This document shows positions 24,553 through 36,052 of a stretch of 64,000 bases of DNA, piece by piece. The notes under the pieces were generated by a model. That model did not search any database and was not told where the DNA came from. It saw only the letters and a list, made by a program, of their open reading frames with translations. Every line of letters starts with the position of its first letter. Position 1 is the stretch's first letter. A program made the translations under genes and the position numbers. This stretch comes from Acidobacteriota bacterium (GTDB lineage: Bacteria > Acidobacteriota > UBA890 > WLXD01), in NCBI GenBank assembly GCA_012103255.1, contig WLXD01000002.1:186001-250000 (forward strand). Reading direction: 5' to 3'.

Positions 24553-25375
24553 CTGCCACCTCCGTCACCGCACCGTGCACTCGCGTGGCCTGATCGAGCA
24601 GAACCTTCAACTCCGATGGCCGAATCTGTGTCGTCGCATCGCTCATGGCCTGCGGCGGGTCGTCGTGCACTTCAACGAACAAGCCGTTCACCCCGGCGGC
24701 AACCCCGGCGCTCGCAAGCGGCAAGGCGAATTCAGGCTGCCCACCCGTGCGCCCGCCTTCGCCCGCAGGCAACTGAAGACTGTGGGTAACATCCAGAATC
24801 ACCGGATAGCCGATCTTGGCCAGTATCGGGAGTCCTTTGATGTCGACCACGAGGTTGTTGTAGCCGAAGGACGCGCCCCGTTCCGTCACCAGCACTTTCT
24901 CGTTCCCAGCTGCCGTGACCTTCTCGACGACTTTCGCCATGTCCCAGGGCGCCAGGAACTGCCCCTTCTTCACGTTCACAGGCAGACCGGTTTCCGCCGC
25001 AGCGACGATGAGGTCTGTCTGCCGACACAGGAACGCGGGTATCTGCAAAATGTCGACGACGGCTGCCGCTGCTTCAACCTGCCGCACGTCGTGCACATCG
25101 GTCAGTACGGGCGCACCAGACACCTCCCGCACTTCAGACAGAATCTCCAGACCTTCTTCCGGGCCCGGCCCGCGGAACGAATCGCGTGAAGTGCGGTTGG
25201 CCTTGTCATACGAGGCCTTGAAAACCCACGGCACTCCGACTGCCGTGGCCACCTCGCTCACAGCGGCGGCCATCTGCAAACAGTGTTCCCGACTCTCGAT
25301 CACGCAAGGCCCGGCGATGAGCCCAAGCTGGTCACCGCCGAACGAGACGTTGTCGCCGATCTCGATTTCGCGCAT
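24545..25375 (-). CDS. kdsA: 3-deoxy-8-phosphooctulonate synthase (Kdo-8-P synthase)
   Basis: 276 residues, normal length. Motifs: LIAGPCVIES at about 18-27, FKASYDKANRTS, the DVHDVRQVEAAAAVVDILQIPAFLCRQTDL segment, RGASFGYNNLVVD, and DVTHSLQLP. It condenses phosphoenolpyruvate with arabinose-5-P. The N in KANRTS is the residue associated with Kdo8P synthases as opposed to the related DAHP synthases. It starts six bases after pyrG. Confidence 0.96.
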   Translation of the reverse strand: MREIEIGDNVSFGGDQLGLIAGPCVIESREHCLQMAAAVSEVATAVGVPWVFKASYDKANRTSRDSFRGPGPEEGLEILSEVREVSGAPVLTDVHDVRQVEAAAAVVDILQIPAFLCRQTDLIVAAAETGLPVNVKKGQFLAPWDMAKVVEKVTAAGNEKVLVTERGASFGYNNLVVDIKGLPILAKIGYPVILDVTHSLQLPAGEGGRTGGQPEFALPLASAGVAAGVNGLFVEVHDDPPQAMSDATTQIRPSELKVLLDQATRVHGAVTEVADE

Positions 25376-25381
25376 GACGAC

Positions 25382-27881
<2,500 letters not shown>

Positions 27882-27938
27882 GGCAACTCCCCGGGCCGAC
27901 GTAGGCCCGACCGACGTTACACCGGGCCCGCGCGCGGC

Positions 27939-28814
27939 TCAAACCAGCACGGTCAACGCCGCGGGCAGAACCGTAAACGACGCCGGCAGGCAACCGGGAA
28001 GCTCGCCATCGAGCTCCACATCTCCGGTACCTTGCACCAGGATCTCACCGCACCGTGTGACGTTCACTCCGGGGCGCGGCTCCGCACCGCGGCCGAACCC
28101 CGCGAGGAGGGTCCGCCCCAGGCCGAGAACGCCTCGCGGCTCGACTTCAGCCATGTGGAGCGTCGCGTCATCGAGTCGGCTCTCGGGCGCCAGACAGAGC
28201 CCGCCTCCAAAACGTGGGCCGTTGCACAGCGACAGACTGAGGAGCCGAACCGATCGCGCCTCCGTCTCCCCAAGAGCGAGCCCGTACTCCTCGGTTGGCC
28301 GGCTGAGCACTTCCGGGAGTCCACCGGCCACGTACGCTGCGCGGCCCAGGGCGCGCAGGAGCTTGTACTTACTGACCCGACGCGTCGAGGCGGTCGATGC
28401 GCCGACGTTGGCGGCGTTCACGAAATAGCGCGCTGATCCATCCGCGAACCTGGCACGGCCAACGTCGATCGCAAGTTCCAAGTCGCGCTGTGACCCGTCG
28501 GCAGCGATCGCTTCCATGTTCGCGCTGAAATCACAGCCTGTGCCCAACGGCAGGGCCATCAAACGCGCCGGGCTGGCCGCACCAAGTAGGCCGTTGACGA
28601 TCTCATGCACGGTGCCGTCCCCTCCTCCTGCCACGACGACCTGAGCGTCGGCAGCCGCCGCGAGACGTTCTGCGTCGCCTGGAGCGGCGGTCAAAGCCAC
28701 CTCCACCGATCCCAGACAATCGAGTTGCCCCCGAATTTTCTCGAAGCGCCGCAGCGCACTCCCACCTCCTGCCGCAGGATTCACGATCGCCAGGATTCTG
28801 CGTTCTGATGACAA
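27939..28814 (-). CDS. YegS/DAGK-family lipid kinase
   Basis: 291 residues from a TTG at 28812-28814 without a good ribosome-binding site, so the start is uncertain. The diacylglycerol kinase catalytic motif VVAGGGDGTVHEIVNGLL is at about residue 60-77, with IVNPAAGGGSA at the N-terminus, LPLGTGCDFSAN in the middle and a beta-rich C-terminal domain. It should phosphorylate diacylglycerol, sphingoid or a related membrane lipid. It lies divergent to a CDP-alcohol phosphatidyltransferase gene; the 146-base interval (28815-28960) contains no promoter I can call with confidence. Confidence 0.85.
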   Translation of the reverse strand: MSSERRILAIVNPAAGGGSALRRFEKIRGQLDCLGSVEVALTAAPGDAERLAAAADAQVVVAGGGDGTVHEIVNGLLGAASPARLMALPLGTGCDFSANMEAIAADGSQRDLELAIDVGRARFADGSARYFVNAANVGASTASTRRVSKYKLLRALGRAAYVAGGLPEVLSRPTEEYGLALGETEARSVRLLSLSLCNGPRFGGGLCLAPESRLDDATLHMAEVEPRGVLGLGRTLLAGFGRGAEPRPGVNVTRCGEILVQGTGDVELDGELPGCLPASFTVLPAALTVLV

Positions 28815-28960
28815 CTTGCCGACCGCTCGCTACCTTGACTCGCCGGGATGGCCGCCCTATCGTAGCGGCGCCTCGTAGAGGAACCCAAGCCTTCGGTTCG
28901 GACGTCTCGGGAGAACCCCGCGACCGCGCAGGGTCTCGTGTCCACTTCCAGCCTCCTCAC

Positions 28961-29698
28961 ATGATTAGCGATGGGATCGGACAGGCTGGACTCGCCCTGA
29001 AGGCGCTTGTTGCGCGCGCAGTGGGCGCCGCAGGGATCCCGCCCAACGTATTGACGCTGTCATCGCTGATCCCGATGGCGCTCGCGGCCTGGAACCTCGG
29101 CCAGGGTCATCTCATCGCCGCTGCGGGTTGGACCCTGTTCGGCGGGGTGCTCGACCTGATCGATGGTGCGGTTGCCCGGATGAGCGGCAAGACTTCGACC
29201 TTCGGCGCTGTTCTCGACTCTGTCGTCGATCGAGCCTCCGACACGTTGGTGTACGTCGGCGGCATCTACTACTTCAACGCCATCGGCGAGCCGCTCTATG
29301 TAACGCTCGGTGCCGTCGCGCTCGGCGGAGCCATCGGCGTCTCCTACACACGGGCCCGCGCGGAGAATGTGATTCCGGAGTGCCGCGTTGGGTTTACGGA
29401 ACGCGGAGAGCGCCTGGCATTGATCATCCTTGGCCTATCTCTCGGTAGGCTGGGGCAGGCTTTCATCCTTCTCGCATTTCTCGCCTGGCTCACGACGGTG
29501 CAGCGGTTGTTGCATGCGTATCGCGTGATCACCAAGATCGAGCGAGCCAACGGCAACACGGACGGCATTCCCATGGGACTGGACGTCTGGGGAACGCTGG
29601 GCCGCTGGCTGTTTCTCAACTGGCCTCGCGGGTCGTGGCAGTACGACATCGTGTGCGGCGTGATTCTCGCCGCGCTCTGGTTCCTGCCGGCTATCTGA
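28961..29698 (+). CDS. CDP-alcohol phosphatidyltransferase family protein
   Basis: 245 residues from the ATG at 28961; the frame is open further upstream but the extra residues show no family pattern. The full CDP-alcohol phosphotransferase signature is present, DLIDGAVARMSGKTSTFGAVLDSVVDR (written in two halves: DG-x2-AR-x8-G and x3-D-x3-D), near residues 61-87. Several transmembrane helices flank it, and the C-terminus IVCGVILAALWFLP is hydrophobic. It transfers a phosphatidyl group to an alcohol; phosphatidylglycerophosphate or phosphatidylinositol-phosphate-like products are both possible. Confidence 0.87.
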   Translation: MISDGIGQAGLALKALVARAVGAAGIPPNVLTLSSLIPMALAAWNLGQGHLIAAAGWTLFGGVLDLIDGAVARMSGKTSTFGAVLDSVVDRASDTLVYVGGIYYFNAIGEPLYVTLGAVALGGAIGVSYTRARAENVIPECRVGFTERGERLALIILGLSLGRLGQAFILLAFLAWLTTVQRLLHAYRVITKIERANGNTDGIPMGLDVWGTLGRWLFLNWPRGSWQYDIVCGVILAALWFLPAI

Positions 29699-29726
29699 TC
29701 GTTCGAGACGAAGCGGCCAGCGAGGA

Positions 29727-30725
29727 TCAGTGCCCGCGATTCACCACGAACTGCGGCAATTCACCAAGCGCATCACGCGCCGGAGTCGGCGGCAGTACTG
29801 ACAGCGCGGTTCGAGCTTGCTCGGCGTAGCGCGCAGCGGCTTCGCGAGTCGCATCAAGCGACCCCGTCGCCCGCATCGCTTCGAGCACTGATTCCAGACC
29901 GGTCTGCGTGGCATCCGCATCGCCCAGGCAGGCCATGGCGGCCGCTCGCTGTTCGGCACTACCGTTCTCGAGCAGGTGGATCAGCGGATAAGTCATCTTG
30001 CCTTCGCGCAGATCAGCCCCGACCTGTTTGCCAAGTCGATCGGGATCCGCAGCGTAGTCGAGCAGATCATCGATCAACTGGAAGGCGATGCCGATGTCGT
30101 GCCCGAACGTGGCCAGCGCGGCCTCCTGCTCCGAGGACACCTCCGCGAGCACCCCGGCGGCCTGAGCACAACCAGCGAACAAGGACGCGGTCTTGCGATC
30201 GATGATGTCCATATACGTGTCGAGACCGAGTTCGGCATTGCCGTTATGGAGGACATCCAGCATCTCGCCCTCGACGAGCCGGCTCGTTGCTTCGGTCAAC
30301 ACCTCTACCAGTCGTAACTTGCCAAGCGACACGCTGAGCGCCAATGACCGCGCGTAGAGAAAATCGCCGAACAGAACTGCGAGTTGGTTCCCCCAGACTC
30401 GGTTCGCCGGCTCATTGCCACGGCGCGTTACGGCGTCGTCGACGATGTCGTCGTGCACCAACGAGGCCGTATGAATGAACTCCACAATGACGCCGAGCTC
30501 GATGTCATCATCACCTTCATAGCCGCATGCCTGAGCACACAGAGCCACTAGCGCCGGCCGGAGTCGCTTGCCGCCGTTGCCGAGCAGATACGTGGCGACG
30601 TCCTGCACCAGCGGAATGTCCGACGACTGCAGCTCGCGGAACCGGGCCTCGATGAGCTCGAGGCGGTCTTTCGCTAGATGGTAGGCCGCGGTCTGTGTGT
30701 GGACCGGTTGGCGGTGAGTTTCCAT
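29727..30725 (-). CDS. ispB: Polyprenyl diphosphate synthase
   Basis: 332 residues of the trans-isoprenyl diphosphate synthase family. The first aspartate-rich motif is in SLVHDDIVDDAVTRRG, the second in FQLIDDLLDYAAD, and GGKRLRPALVAL is the conserved N-terminal block. Overall length and features suit octaprenyl/heptaprenyl-type synthases that make quinone side chains; chain length cannot be read reliably. It follows lolA by 40 bases. Confidence 0.9.
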   Translation of the reverse strand: METHRQPVHTQTAAYHLAKDRLELIEARFRELQSSDIPLVQDVATYLLGNGGKRLRPALVALCAQACGYEGDDDIELGVIVEFIHTASLVHDDIVDDAVTRRGNEPANRVWGNQLAVLFGDFLYARSLALSVSLGKLRLVEVLTEATSRLVEGEMLDVLHNGNAELGLDTYMDIIDRKTASLFAGCAQAAGVLAEVSSEQEAALATFGHDIGIAFQLIDDLLDYAADPDRLGKQVGADLREGKMTYPLIHLLENGSAEQRAAAMACLGDADATQTGLESVLEAMRATGSLDATREAAARYAEQARTALSVLPPTPARDALGELPQFVVNRGH

Positions 30726-30765
30726 CGCTCGAATCGGGGTCAGCGGTCAGGGGCAGCGGGACGTG

Positions 30766-31440
30766 TCAGTCGCCCAGGGTTTCGACACTCACACCGGCTG
30801 GAATGTTGAACTGAAACAGCTCATCTGCCAAGTCAGTATCAGTCTCAATCTCGAAGAAGCGCCATTCCGTGGCGTCGCCGAAGACACCGAAAGATACCAG
30901 TCGCAGCACCAGTGCGGTTTCCGGGTCGACCTCGAGCATCAAGTAGGCGTAATCGGCACCTGGGAGCCGTGGCTCAAGGCGCATCTGGATACTGTCTGGA
31001 CGCAGGCGAGTCCGCCACTCGACTCCCTGCACAGTGAAGTCGTCGCCCATATCCCCCTGGCCGCTGAGATAGAACAACGCGTAGCCCTGCTGGGACATCG
31101 AGTTCTGTGAGCGCACATGAACCTGGCGATCAGCCGGCAGGTACCAGTAAATCTGTTCGCCATCAGCGACGAAAACACGACCGGTTTCTTGATATTCGAC
31201 CCGAAGATTGCCAGGAGATCGCAAGTACAGCGCACCGAGCCCGAGCATCGGAGCGGCGCCAGCCCGAACTTCCTGGTGCTGCTCAAACCGGGCGGATATG
31301 CCTACGGCTCCGGAGTAGCGTGCCTGAACTCGATCCAGCAGATCTTCGAGCGGCGTTTGGGATGCTGCAGGAGTAGCCAAGGCCGGTATGCACCAGCTCA
31401 TCAGCATTGCCAAGGCGATTGGCGCGCGTTGTCTGCCCAC
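30766..31440 (-). CDS. lolA: Outer-membrane lipoprotein carrier protein LolA
   Basis: 224 residues from a GTG with GAGGGA upstream. A Sec signal peptide (hydrophobic about 7-22, cleavage near ALA-TP) precedes the LolA half-barrel domain, with ARFEQHQEVRAG, GALYLRSPGNLRVEYQE, VADGEQIYWYLPADRQV and the C-terminal FEIETDTDLADELFQFNIPAGV. It ferries lipoproteins through the periplasm, consistent with the two lipoproteins of the pilus operon. It is divergent from the ThiD-like gene; the 154-base interval (31441-31594) is AT-richer around 31508-31520 (TAATGCTAATATAG) and may hold promoters. Confidence 0.9.
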   Translation of the reverse strand: MGRQRAPIALAMLMSWCIPALATPAASQTPLEDLLDRVQARYSGAVGISARFEQHQEVRAGAAPMLGLGALYLRSPGNLRVEYQETGRVFVADGEQIYWYLPADRQVHVRSQNSMSQQGYALFYLSGQGDMGDDFTVQGVEWRTRLRPDSIQMRLEPRLPGADYAYLMLEVDPETALVLRLVSFGVFGDATEWRFFEIETDTDLADELFQFNIPAGVSVETLGD

Positions 31441-31594
31441 TTCGTCCCTCTAGGCTGGCTGTCCGGTTCCGAAAGCAACCGCGTGCCACAGGCGCCTGCG
31501 GCCTAATGCTAATATAGCCCGATCCCGTCGACACTCGTCGCGGCTGGACCGGCCATTCGTTGGCACCTCCGTTCGAACCTCTCAGGGACCACGC

Positions 31595-32317
31595 ATGTCT
31601 GCTCGTATTCTGATTCTGGATGTCCTCGACCCACGCGGCGAACGTGGTCTCGTCGTTGACACACAGGCTGCCTTTGACGCTGGCGCGACGGAAGTCGTGC
31701 CGCTTGCGACAGGCACGTGGCAGGGCGACACCGTTCTGCCGGCGGACGTGAAGCTCCTCGAAAGCGCGCTCGAGGAGGCACTTGCCGTGCCAACTCAGTC
31801 GATGCTCGTCGGTGCCCTACCGAACACGAAGGTAGCCGGCGCCGTCGTGACTGCGCTGGCTCGCGACCTTCCCGAGACTCTCGTGTTCGCACCAGGGGAG
31901 TTCATTCCTTCGCGAGCGTGGTTTGCCGGTTCGGCCGAACGCCAGCATCGCAGTCACTTCCAGACCCTCACGCGCGAGGCGACCGTAGTCGTGATGACCG
32001 CAACTGAGTCCGCCGCCTGGCTCGAGAAGAAAGATCTCGACGCCGAGCAAGCAGGAACCGCGTTGTGCGACTCGGGCGCGTATGCAGCCTGGATCCGTGA
32101 CGAGCCAGGCTCTGTGCGCTCGCTGGACCGGCTGGTGGCCAATGGCCGCACGTCAGTGCTCGACTATCCGGCTCCGGCTGAAGACGCCACCGACCGTGCA
32201 CCGGGCTCGCTCACGGCGCTCCTCGGCACCGGACTGACGTTGCAGGAGTCTGTGGCCGGCGCTCAGCGCCGCGCAGCTTGCCCCACCAACAGCGGTGGAC
32301 TCGCGATCTGCCGCTAG
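31595..32317 (+). CDS. Diverged ThiD-like (HMP kinase fold) protein of unknown function
   Basis: 240 residues. The layout follows hydroxymethylpyrimidine (phosphate) kinase: an N-terminal DVLDPRGERGLVVDTQAAFDAGATEVVPLATGTWQGDTV corresponds to the SGGAGIQAD...TALTAQNT region, then a helix and GALPNTKVAGAV corresponding to GMLG, and a C-terminal LLGTGLTLQESVAGAQRRA corresponding to HGTGCTLSAAIA. The glycine-rich substrate motif and the cysteine of the anion-hole motif (GTGCT to GTGLT) are lost, so kinase activity is doubtful. It stands alone, and its stop shares CTAG with the convergent metG. It may be a regulator or a new enzyme. Confidence 0.6.
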   Translation: MSARILILDVLDPRGERGLVVDTQAAFDAGATEVVPLATGTWQGDTVLPADVKLLESALEEALAVPTQSMLVGALPNTKVAGAVVTALARDLPETLVFAPGEFIPSRAWFAGSAERQHRSHFQTLTREATVVVMTATESAAWLEKKDLDAEQAGTALCDSGAYAAWIRDEPGSVRSLDRLVANGRTSVLDYPAPAEDATDRAPGSLTALLGTGLTLQESVAGAQRRAACPTNSGGLAICR

Positions 32318-33909
32318 CCGTCGAGCCCTGCGGCCCTCTCCGTAAACGTGGGAACGGCCTTCGCGTTGATCCGCGGGAAGAGTGCATCTCCCTTCACCAC
32401 CGTCCCGGTTGGAGCACCCAGAAGGCGGCTGTCACCCTCGTACCGCAGCTCGGCAAGTTGTCCCGTCCAACCGAGCGACTCCCACAGCGTCTGCATGCGC
32501 TCGGGCATCACCGGATAGAGCAGTGCCGCAGCGCCACTCAAGATGATCGCTGAGGTACGCATGACCTCGTCGTAGAGCGCACCGGCCGCCGGGTCCTCGT
32601 CACGTTCTTTCCGGAGTCGCCACGGTTCCGTGTCCTGGATCATCTTGTTGGCCGCACTGAGGGAGTCCCAAATCCGACGCAACGCGGCTGAGAACTCGAA
32701 CTCCTCGAACGCTTTCTCGTAGTCGGTTGCCGCGTTCTCGAACTCTTCCAGAATCGACGCGGTCGCGGCCGTTGCTTCCCCCGGCACGATCGCACCGCCA
32801 TCTCCCGCCACCAGGTTGGATACTCGTGACGCGAGGTTGCCCATGTCGTTGGCCAGATCCGAGTTGATGCGCTCGACGAGAGCGGTCGCACCGAAGTCAC
32901 CGTCCTGGCCGAAGGGCATCTGTCGCAGCACGAAGTAGCGCAGCGGATCAACGCCGAACTCGTCGATCAACAGATTCGGATCGACAACGTTCCCCATACT
33001 CTTGGACATTTTCTGCCCTTCGAACGTCCACCAGCCGTGCGCGAAAATGTGGCGCGGCAGTGGAAGTCCCAGCGCCATGAGCACGGTCGTCCAGTAGACG
33101 GAATGCGTGGTCAGGATGTCCTTGCCAATGAGGTGGTAGTCGGCCGGCCAGACCGGCCCGTAACTGTCGTCTGCCGGAATCCCGGGATTCAGGTACCGAA
33201 GCGCGGTGCAGTAGTTCAACAGCGCGTCGACCCAGACGTAGCAAACATGATCGGGAGCGAAGGGCAGTTCCACCCCCCAACTCAAGCGCGACTTCGGGCG
33301 ACTGATCGACAGGTCTCCGAGTGGTTGGTTCAAGAATCCGAGAATCTCGTTGCGCCGCGAAGTCGGCCGAATTCCGAGCTCGTCTGATTCGATGGCAGCG
33401 ACCAGCTTCTCCTGGAAGGCGCTCATCTTGAAGAAGTAATTCGCCTCCTTGACGAACTCCACCTTCCCGGCTGCCTTGAGGCTCTCGATCTCATCCGGAT
33501 CCGTCACGAACATCTCGTCGCTGACGCTGTACCAGCCCTCGTAGTCCTGCTCGTACACCCAGCCATCGTCCCAGAGCTTCTGGAGGGCGGTCTGGACCTG
33601 ATCCTTGTGCTCGGGGTCCGTCGTGCGAATAAACGCGTCGTTGGAGATATTGAGCCGTTCCCAGAGCGACTTGAAGTTCTGATGCAGCTCGTCGCAGTGC
33701 TGCTGTTCGGAAACGCCGCGGGCGGACGCGGCCTGCGCGACTTTCTGTCCGTGCTCGTCCGTGCCGGTCAGGAAGAAGACTTCCCTGCCCCGCATCCGGT
33801 GAAACCGTGACATCGCATCGGCCGCGATCGTCGTGTACGCATGCCCCAGGTGGGGAACATCATTCACGTAGTAGATCGGGGTCGTGATGTAGAAGCGATC
33901 TTCGCCCAT
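32314..33909 (-). CDS. metG: Methionyl-tRNA synthetase
   Basis: 531 residues from the ATG at 33907-33909; the open frame continues 47 codons upstream without family similarity. Class I signatures: HLGHAYT (HIGH-type) near residue 19 and KMSKSMGN. The connective peptide reads YEGWYSVSDEMFVTDPDE without the cysteines of zinc-binding forms, and the C-terminal tRNA-binding/dimerisation domain of the long form is absent, so it is the short, zinc-free type. It follows nth by 65 bases. Confidence 0.95.
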   Translation of the reverse strand: MGEDRFYITTPIYYVNDVPHLGHAYTTIAADAMSRFHRMRGREVFFLTGTDEHGQKVAQAASARGVSEQQHCDELHQNFKSLWERLNISNDAFIRTTDPEHKDQVQTALQKLWDDGWVYEQDYEGWYSVSDEMFVTDPDEIESLKAAGKVEFVKEANYFFKMSAFQEKLVAAIESDELGIRPTSRRNEILGFLNQPLGDLSISRPKSRLSWGVELPFAPDHVCYVWVDALLNYCTALRYLNPGIPADDSYGPVWPADYHLIGKDILTTHSVYWTTVLMALGLPLPRHIFAHGWWTFEGQKMSKSMGNVVDPNLLIDEFGVDPLRYFVLRQMPFGQDGDFGATALVERINSDLANDMGNLASRVSNLVAGDGGAIVPGEATAATASILEEFENAATDYEKAFEEFEFSAALRRIWDSLSAANKMIQDTEPWRLRKERDEDPAAGALYDEVMRTSAIILSGAAALLYPVMPERMQTLWESLGWTGQLAELRYEGDSRLLGAPTGTVVKGDALFPRINAKAVPTFTERAAGLDG

Positions 33910-33974
33910 GACGGCGGACTCCGGATGTATCGGCTGGCGGGAGGGCCAGTCTACCAGCGCATCTAGCGCCCGAT

Positions 33975-34664
33975 TCACACGGTCTTGTCGCGATACCCGC
34001 AGAGGTCGCTCACCGCACAGGCGGGGCAATCTGGACGACGCGCGTGGCAAACCTCACGGCCATGCCGAATCACGTTCATGTGCAAACGAAAATGAACACC
34101 CTCCGGTATCGCGTCGCGTAGCTCCATATTTGCAGCGGCCATGTCGCGCGTCCGGTGCACGCCGATACGGCGTAGGACCCGGTACACGTGCGTGTCCACG
34201 GGGAATGCGTCCCTTCGCATGGAAAACAGCAGGATGCAGTTGGCGCTCTTGGCTCCGATGCCCTTGATGGACATGAGTTCCTTCCGGGCGTGCTCGACGT
34301 CGAGATCGGCCAGGTGCCCGAGATCGTAGCCGCCGTACTGTTTACGAATCCGAGCAAGAGTTTCGCGGATTCGCTTTGCCTTCACCCGATGCAATCCGCC
34401 GGGCCGGAGGGCCTCTTCGACGTCGGCTAGCGGAGCAGCCTCGACGGATTCCCAATCCGGGAACCGGCTCCGCAGGCTCTCCCAGGCGCGGTCGCGGTTC
34501 GTATCGCTGGTGTTCTGAGACAGGATCGTGAGAACCAGCTCTTCCACCGGCCCGAAACGACGCTTCCGGCGCGGACGACCGTAGGCTTCGGTCAGCCGAT
34601 CGTGCAACGTAGCCAACGCCTCCAGCTGCCGGTACCGCGCAACGGACCGGCGTCGACGCGCCAT
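33975..34664 (-). CDS. nth: Endonuclease III
   Basis: 229 residues. Helix-hairpin-helix motif LMSIKGIGAKSANCILL with the catalytic lysine, followed by FPVDTHVYRVLRRIGV with the catalytic aspartate, and a C-terminal [4Fe-4S] motif C-x6-C-x2-C-x5-C (CHARRPDCPACAVSDLC). Bifunctional DNA glycosylase/AP lyase for oxidised pyrimidines. The N-terminus has a basic tail (MARRRRSVARYR). It starts two bases after glyS. Confidence 0.93.
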   Translation of the reverse strand: MARRRRSVARYRQLEALATLHDRLTEAYGRPRRKRRFGPVEELVLTILSQNTSDTNRDRAWESLRSRFPDWESVEAAPLADVEEALRPGGLHRVKAKRIRETLARIRKQYGGYDLGHLADLDVEHARKELMSIKGIGAKSANCILLFSMRRDAFPVDTHVYRVLRRIGVHRTRDMAAANMELRDAIPEGVHFRLHMNVIRHGREVCHARRPDCPACAVSDLCGYRDKTV

Positions 34665-34666
34665 TG

Positions 34667-36052
34667 CTACTTGCGGATCCGCTCGTCCAGGTACGCGGGC
34701 AGGCTATCGAGCGCCACGCGTTCCTGATCGGTGGTGTCGCGATCGCGGACTGTCGCAGCGCCGTCTTCGAGCGAATCGAAGTCGAACGTCACGCAGTATG
34801 GTGTTCCCACCTCATCCTCTCGCCGATAGCGCTTGCCGATCGATCCCGAGTCGTCGTAGATCGCATGGAAGCGGCGCTGCAAGTCATCGGTCAACTTCCG
34901 CGCCGGCTCCGCCAGCTTCTTCGATAACGGGAATACGGCGACCTGCCGCGGCGCGATGTGCGGCGCCAGACGGAGCACGGTGCGCTCCTCCTCACCGACG
35001 CGATCGATGGCAAACGCGTCCGCAAGTACTGTCAGAAGCGTCCGGTCGAGGCCGGCCGACGTCTCGATCACCGACGGCACGTATTTCTCGTTCCGCGTCG
35101 GGTCGAAATAGGCCTGATCCTTGCCCGAGTGCTCACCGTGTTGAGTCAGATCGAAGTTGCCCCGATTGGCGATCCCTTCCAACTCAGCCCAGCCAAATGG
35201 GAACTGATACTCGACGTCAGTCGTGTAGCTGGCGTAATGAGCCAGTTCGTCGCCTCCGTGATCACGACGACGCAGGCGATCCGGATTCACGCCAAGATGT
35301 TCGTACCATTCGTGGCGCGCGTCGACCCAGTAGTCGAACCATTTGCGCTCCTCGTCCGGATGAACGAAGAACTCCATTTCCATCTGTTCGAACTCTCGCG
35401 ATCGGAATGTGAAGTTGCGCGGCGTCACTTCGTTGCGGAAGGCCTTTCCGACTTGAGCGATACCGAACGGCACCTTGAGACGCGAGGACATCTGCACGTT
35501 CTTGAAGTTGACGAAGATCGCTTGCGCAGTCTCCGGACGCAGATACGCGATTGACTTCGAGTCCGTTGCCGCCCCGACATGAGTCTCGAACATGAGTCCG
35601 AACTGGCGGGGCTCGGTAAGTTCTCCGCCGCAGGCAGGGCACTTGGTCGGGACTTCACCCTCAGCCGGAGGAACGGAGTTGTCTCGATCCGGGAAAATCG
35701 CGTCGAGAGTGTCGTTGTCCAGAGCATCCTGAATCATGTGATCGAGCCTGAAGCGCCGGTTGCACCCGCGACAATCCACCATCATGTCGTAGAAGGACGC
35801 GACATGACCCGACGCTTCCCAGACGCGCGGGTGGTTGATGATGGAGGCGTCCATTCCGACAACATCCTCGCGCCGTTCGACCATCATCGACCACCACGAG
35901 TCGAAGATGCGCCGTCGCAACTCGACTCCCAACGGACCGTAGTCCCAGAAGCCGTTCAGGCCGCCGTAGATCTCGCTGCTCTGGAAGATGTACCCGCGAC
36001 GTTTGCACAGCGATACCAGCGGCTCGAGGCTATCGAGAGAGGATTCCGTCAT
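34667..36052 (-). CDS. glyQS: Glycyl-tRNA synthetase, single-chain alpha2 type
   Basis: 461 residues from the ATG at 36050-36052 (overlaps the manC stop as ATGA); a longer open frame runs into manC. N-terminal class II catalytic core with RRGYIFQSSEIYGGLNGFWDYGPLG; a zinc-ribbon-like insertion with CRGCNRRF and CPACGGE; motif 2 region RPETAQAIFVNFK and AFRNEVTPRNFTFRSREFEQME; and an anticodon-binding domain at the C-terminus. This is the homodimeric type, not the alpha2beta2 GlyQ/GlyS form. Confidence 0.95.
   Translation of the reverse strand: MTESSLDSLEPLVSLCKRRGYIFQSSEIYGGLNGFWDYGPLGVELRRRIFDSWWSMMVERREDVVGMDASIINHPRVWEASGHVASFYDMMVDCRGCNRRFRLDHMIQDALDNDTLDAIFPDRDNSVPPAEGEVPTKCPACGGELTEPRQFGLMFETHVGAATDSKSIAYLRPETAQAIFVNFKNVQMSSRLKVPFGIAQVGKAFRNEVTPRNFTFRSREFEQMEMEFFVHPDEERKWFDYWVDARHEWYEHLGVNPDRLRRRDHGGDELAHYASYTTDVEYQFPFGWAELEGIANRGNFDLTQHGEHSGKDQAYFDPTRNEKYVPSVIETSAGLDRTLLTVLADAFAIDRVGEEERTVLRLAPHIAPRQVAVFPLSKKLAEPARKLTDDLQRRFHAIYDDSGSIGKRYRREDEVGTPYCVTFDFDSLEDGAATVRDRDTTDQERVALDSLPAYLDERIRK

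Noticed and set aside
23531-25189. 552-codon antisense open frame across kdsC, kdsD and kdsA
   Set aside because: It lies wholly opposite genes with clear motifs; long antisense frames are common in GC-rich DNA. Its composition (Ser/Arg/Ala rich) shows no family pattern.
31474-31490. Sigma-54-like TGGCACG...TTGCT on the minus strand upstream of lolA
   Set aside because: The GG to GC distance is 9 bases where sigma-54 promoters need 10, and lolA is not a typical sigma-54 target.
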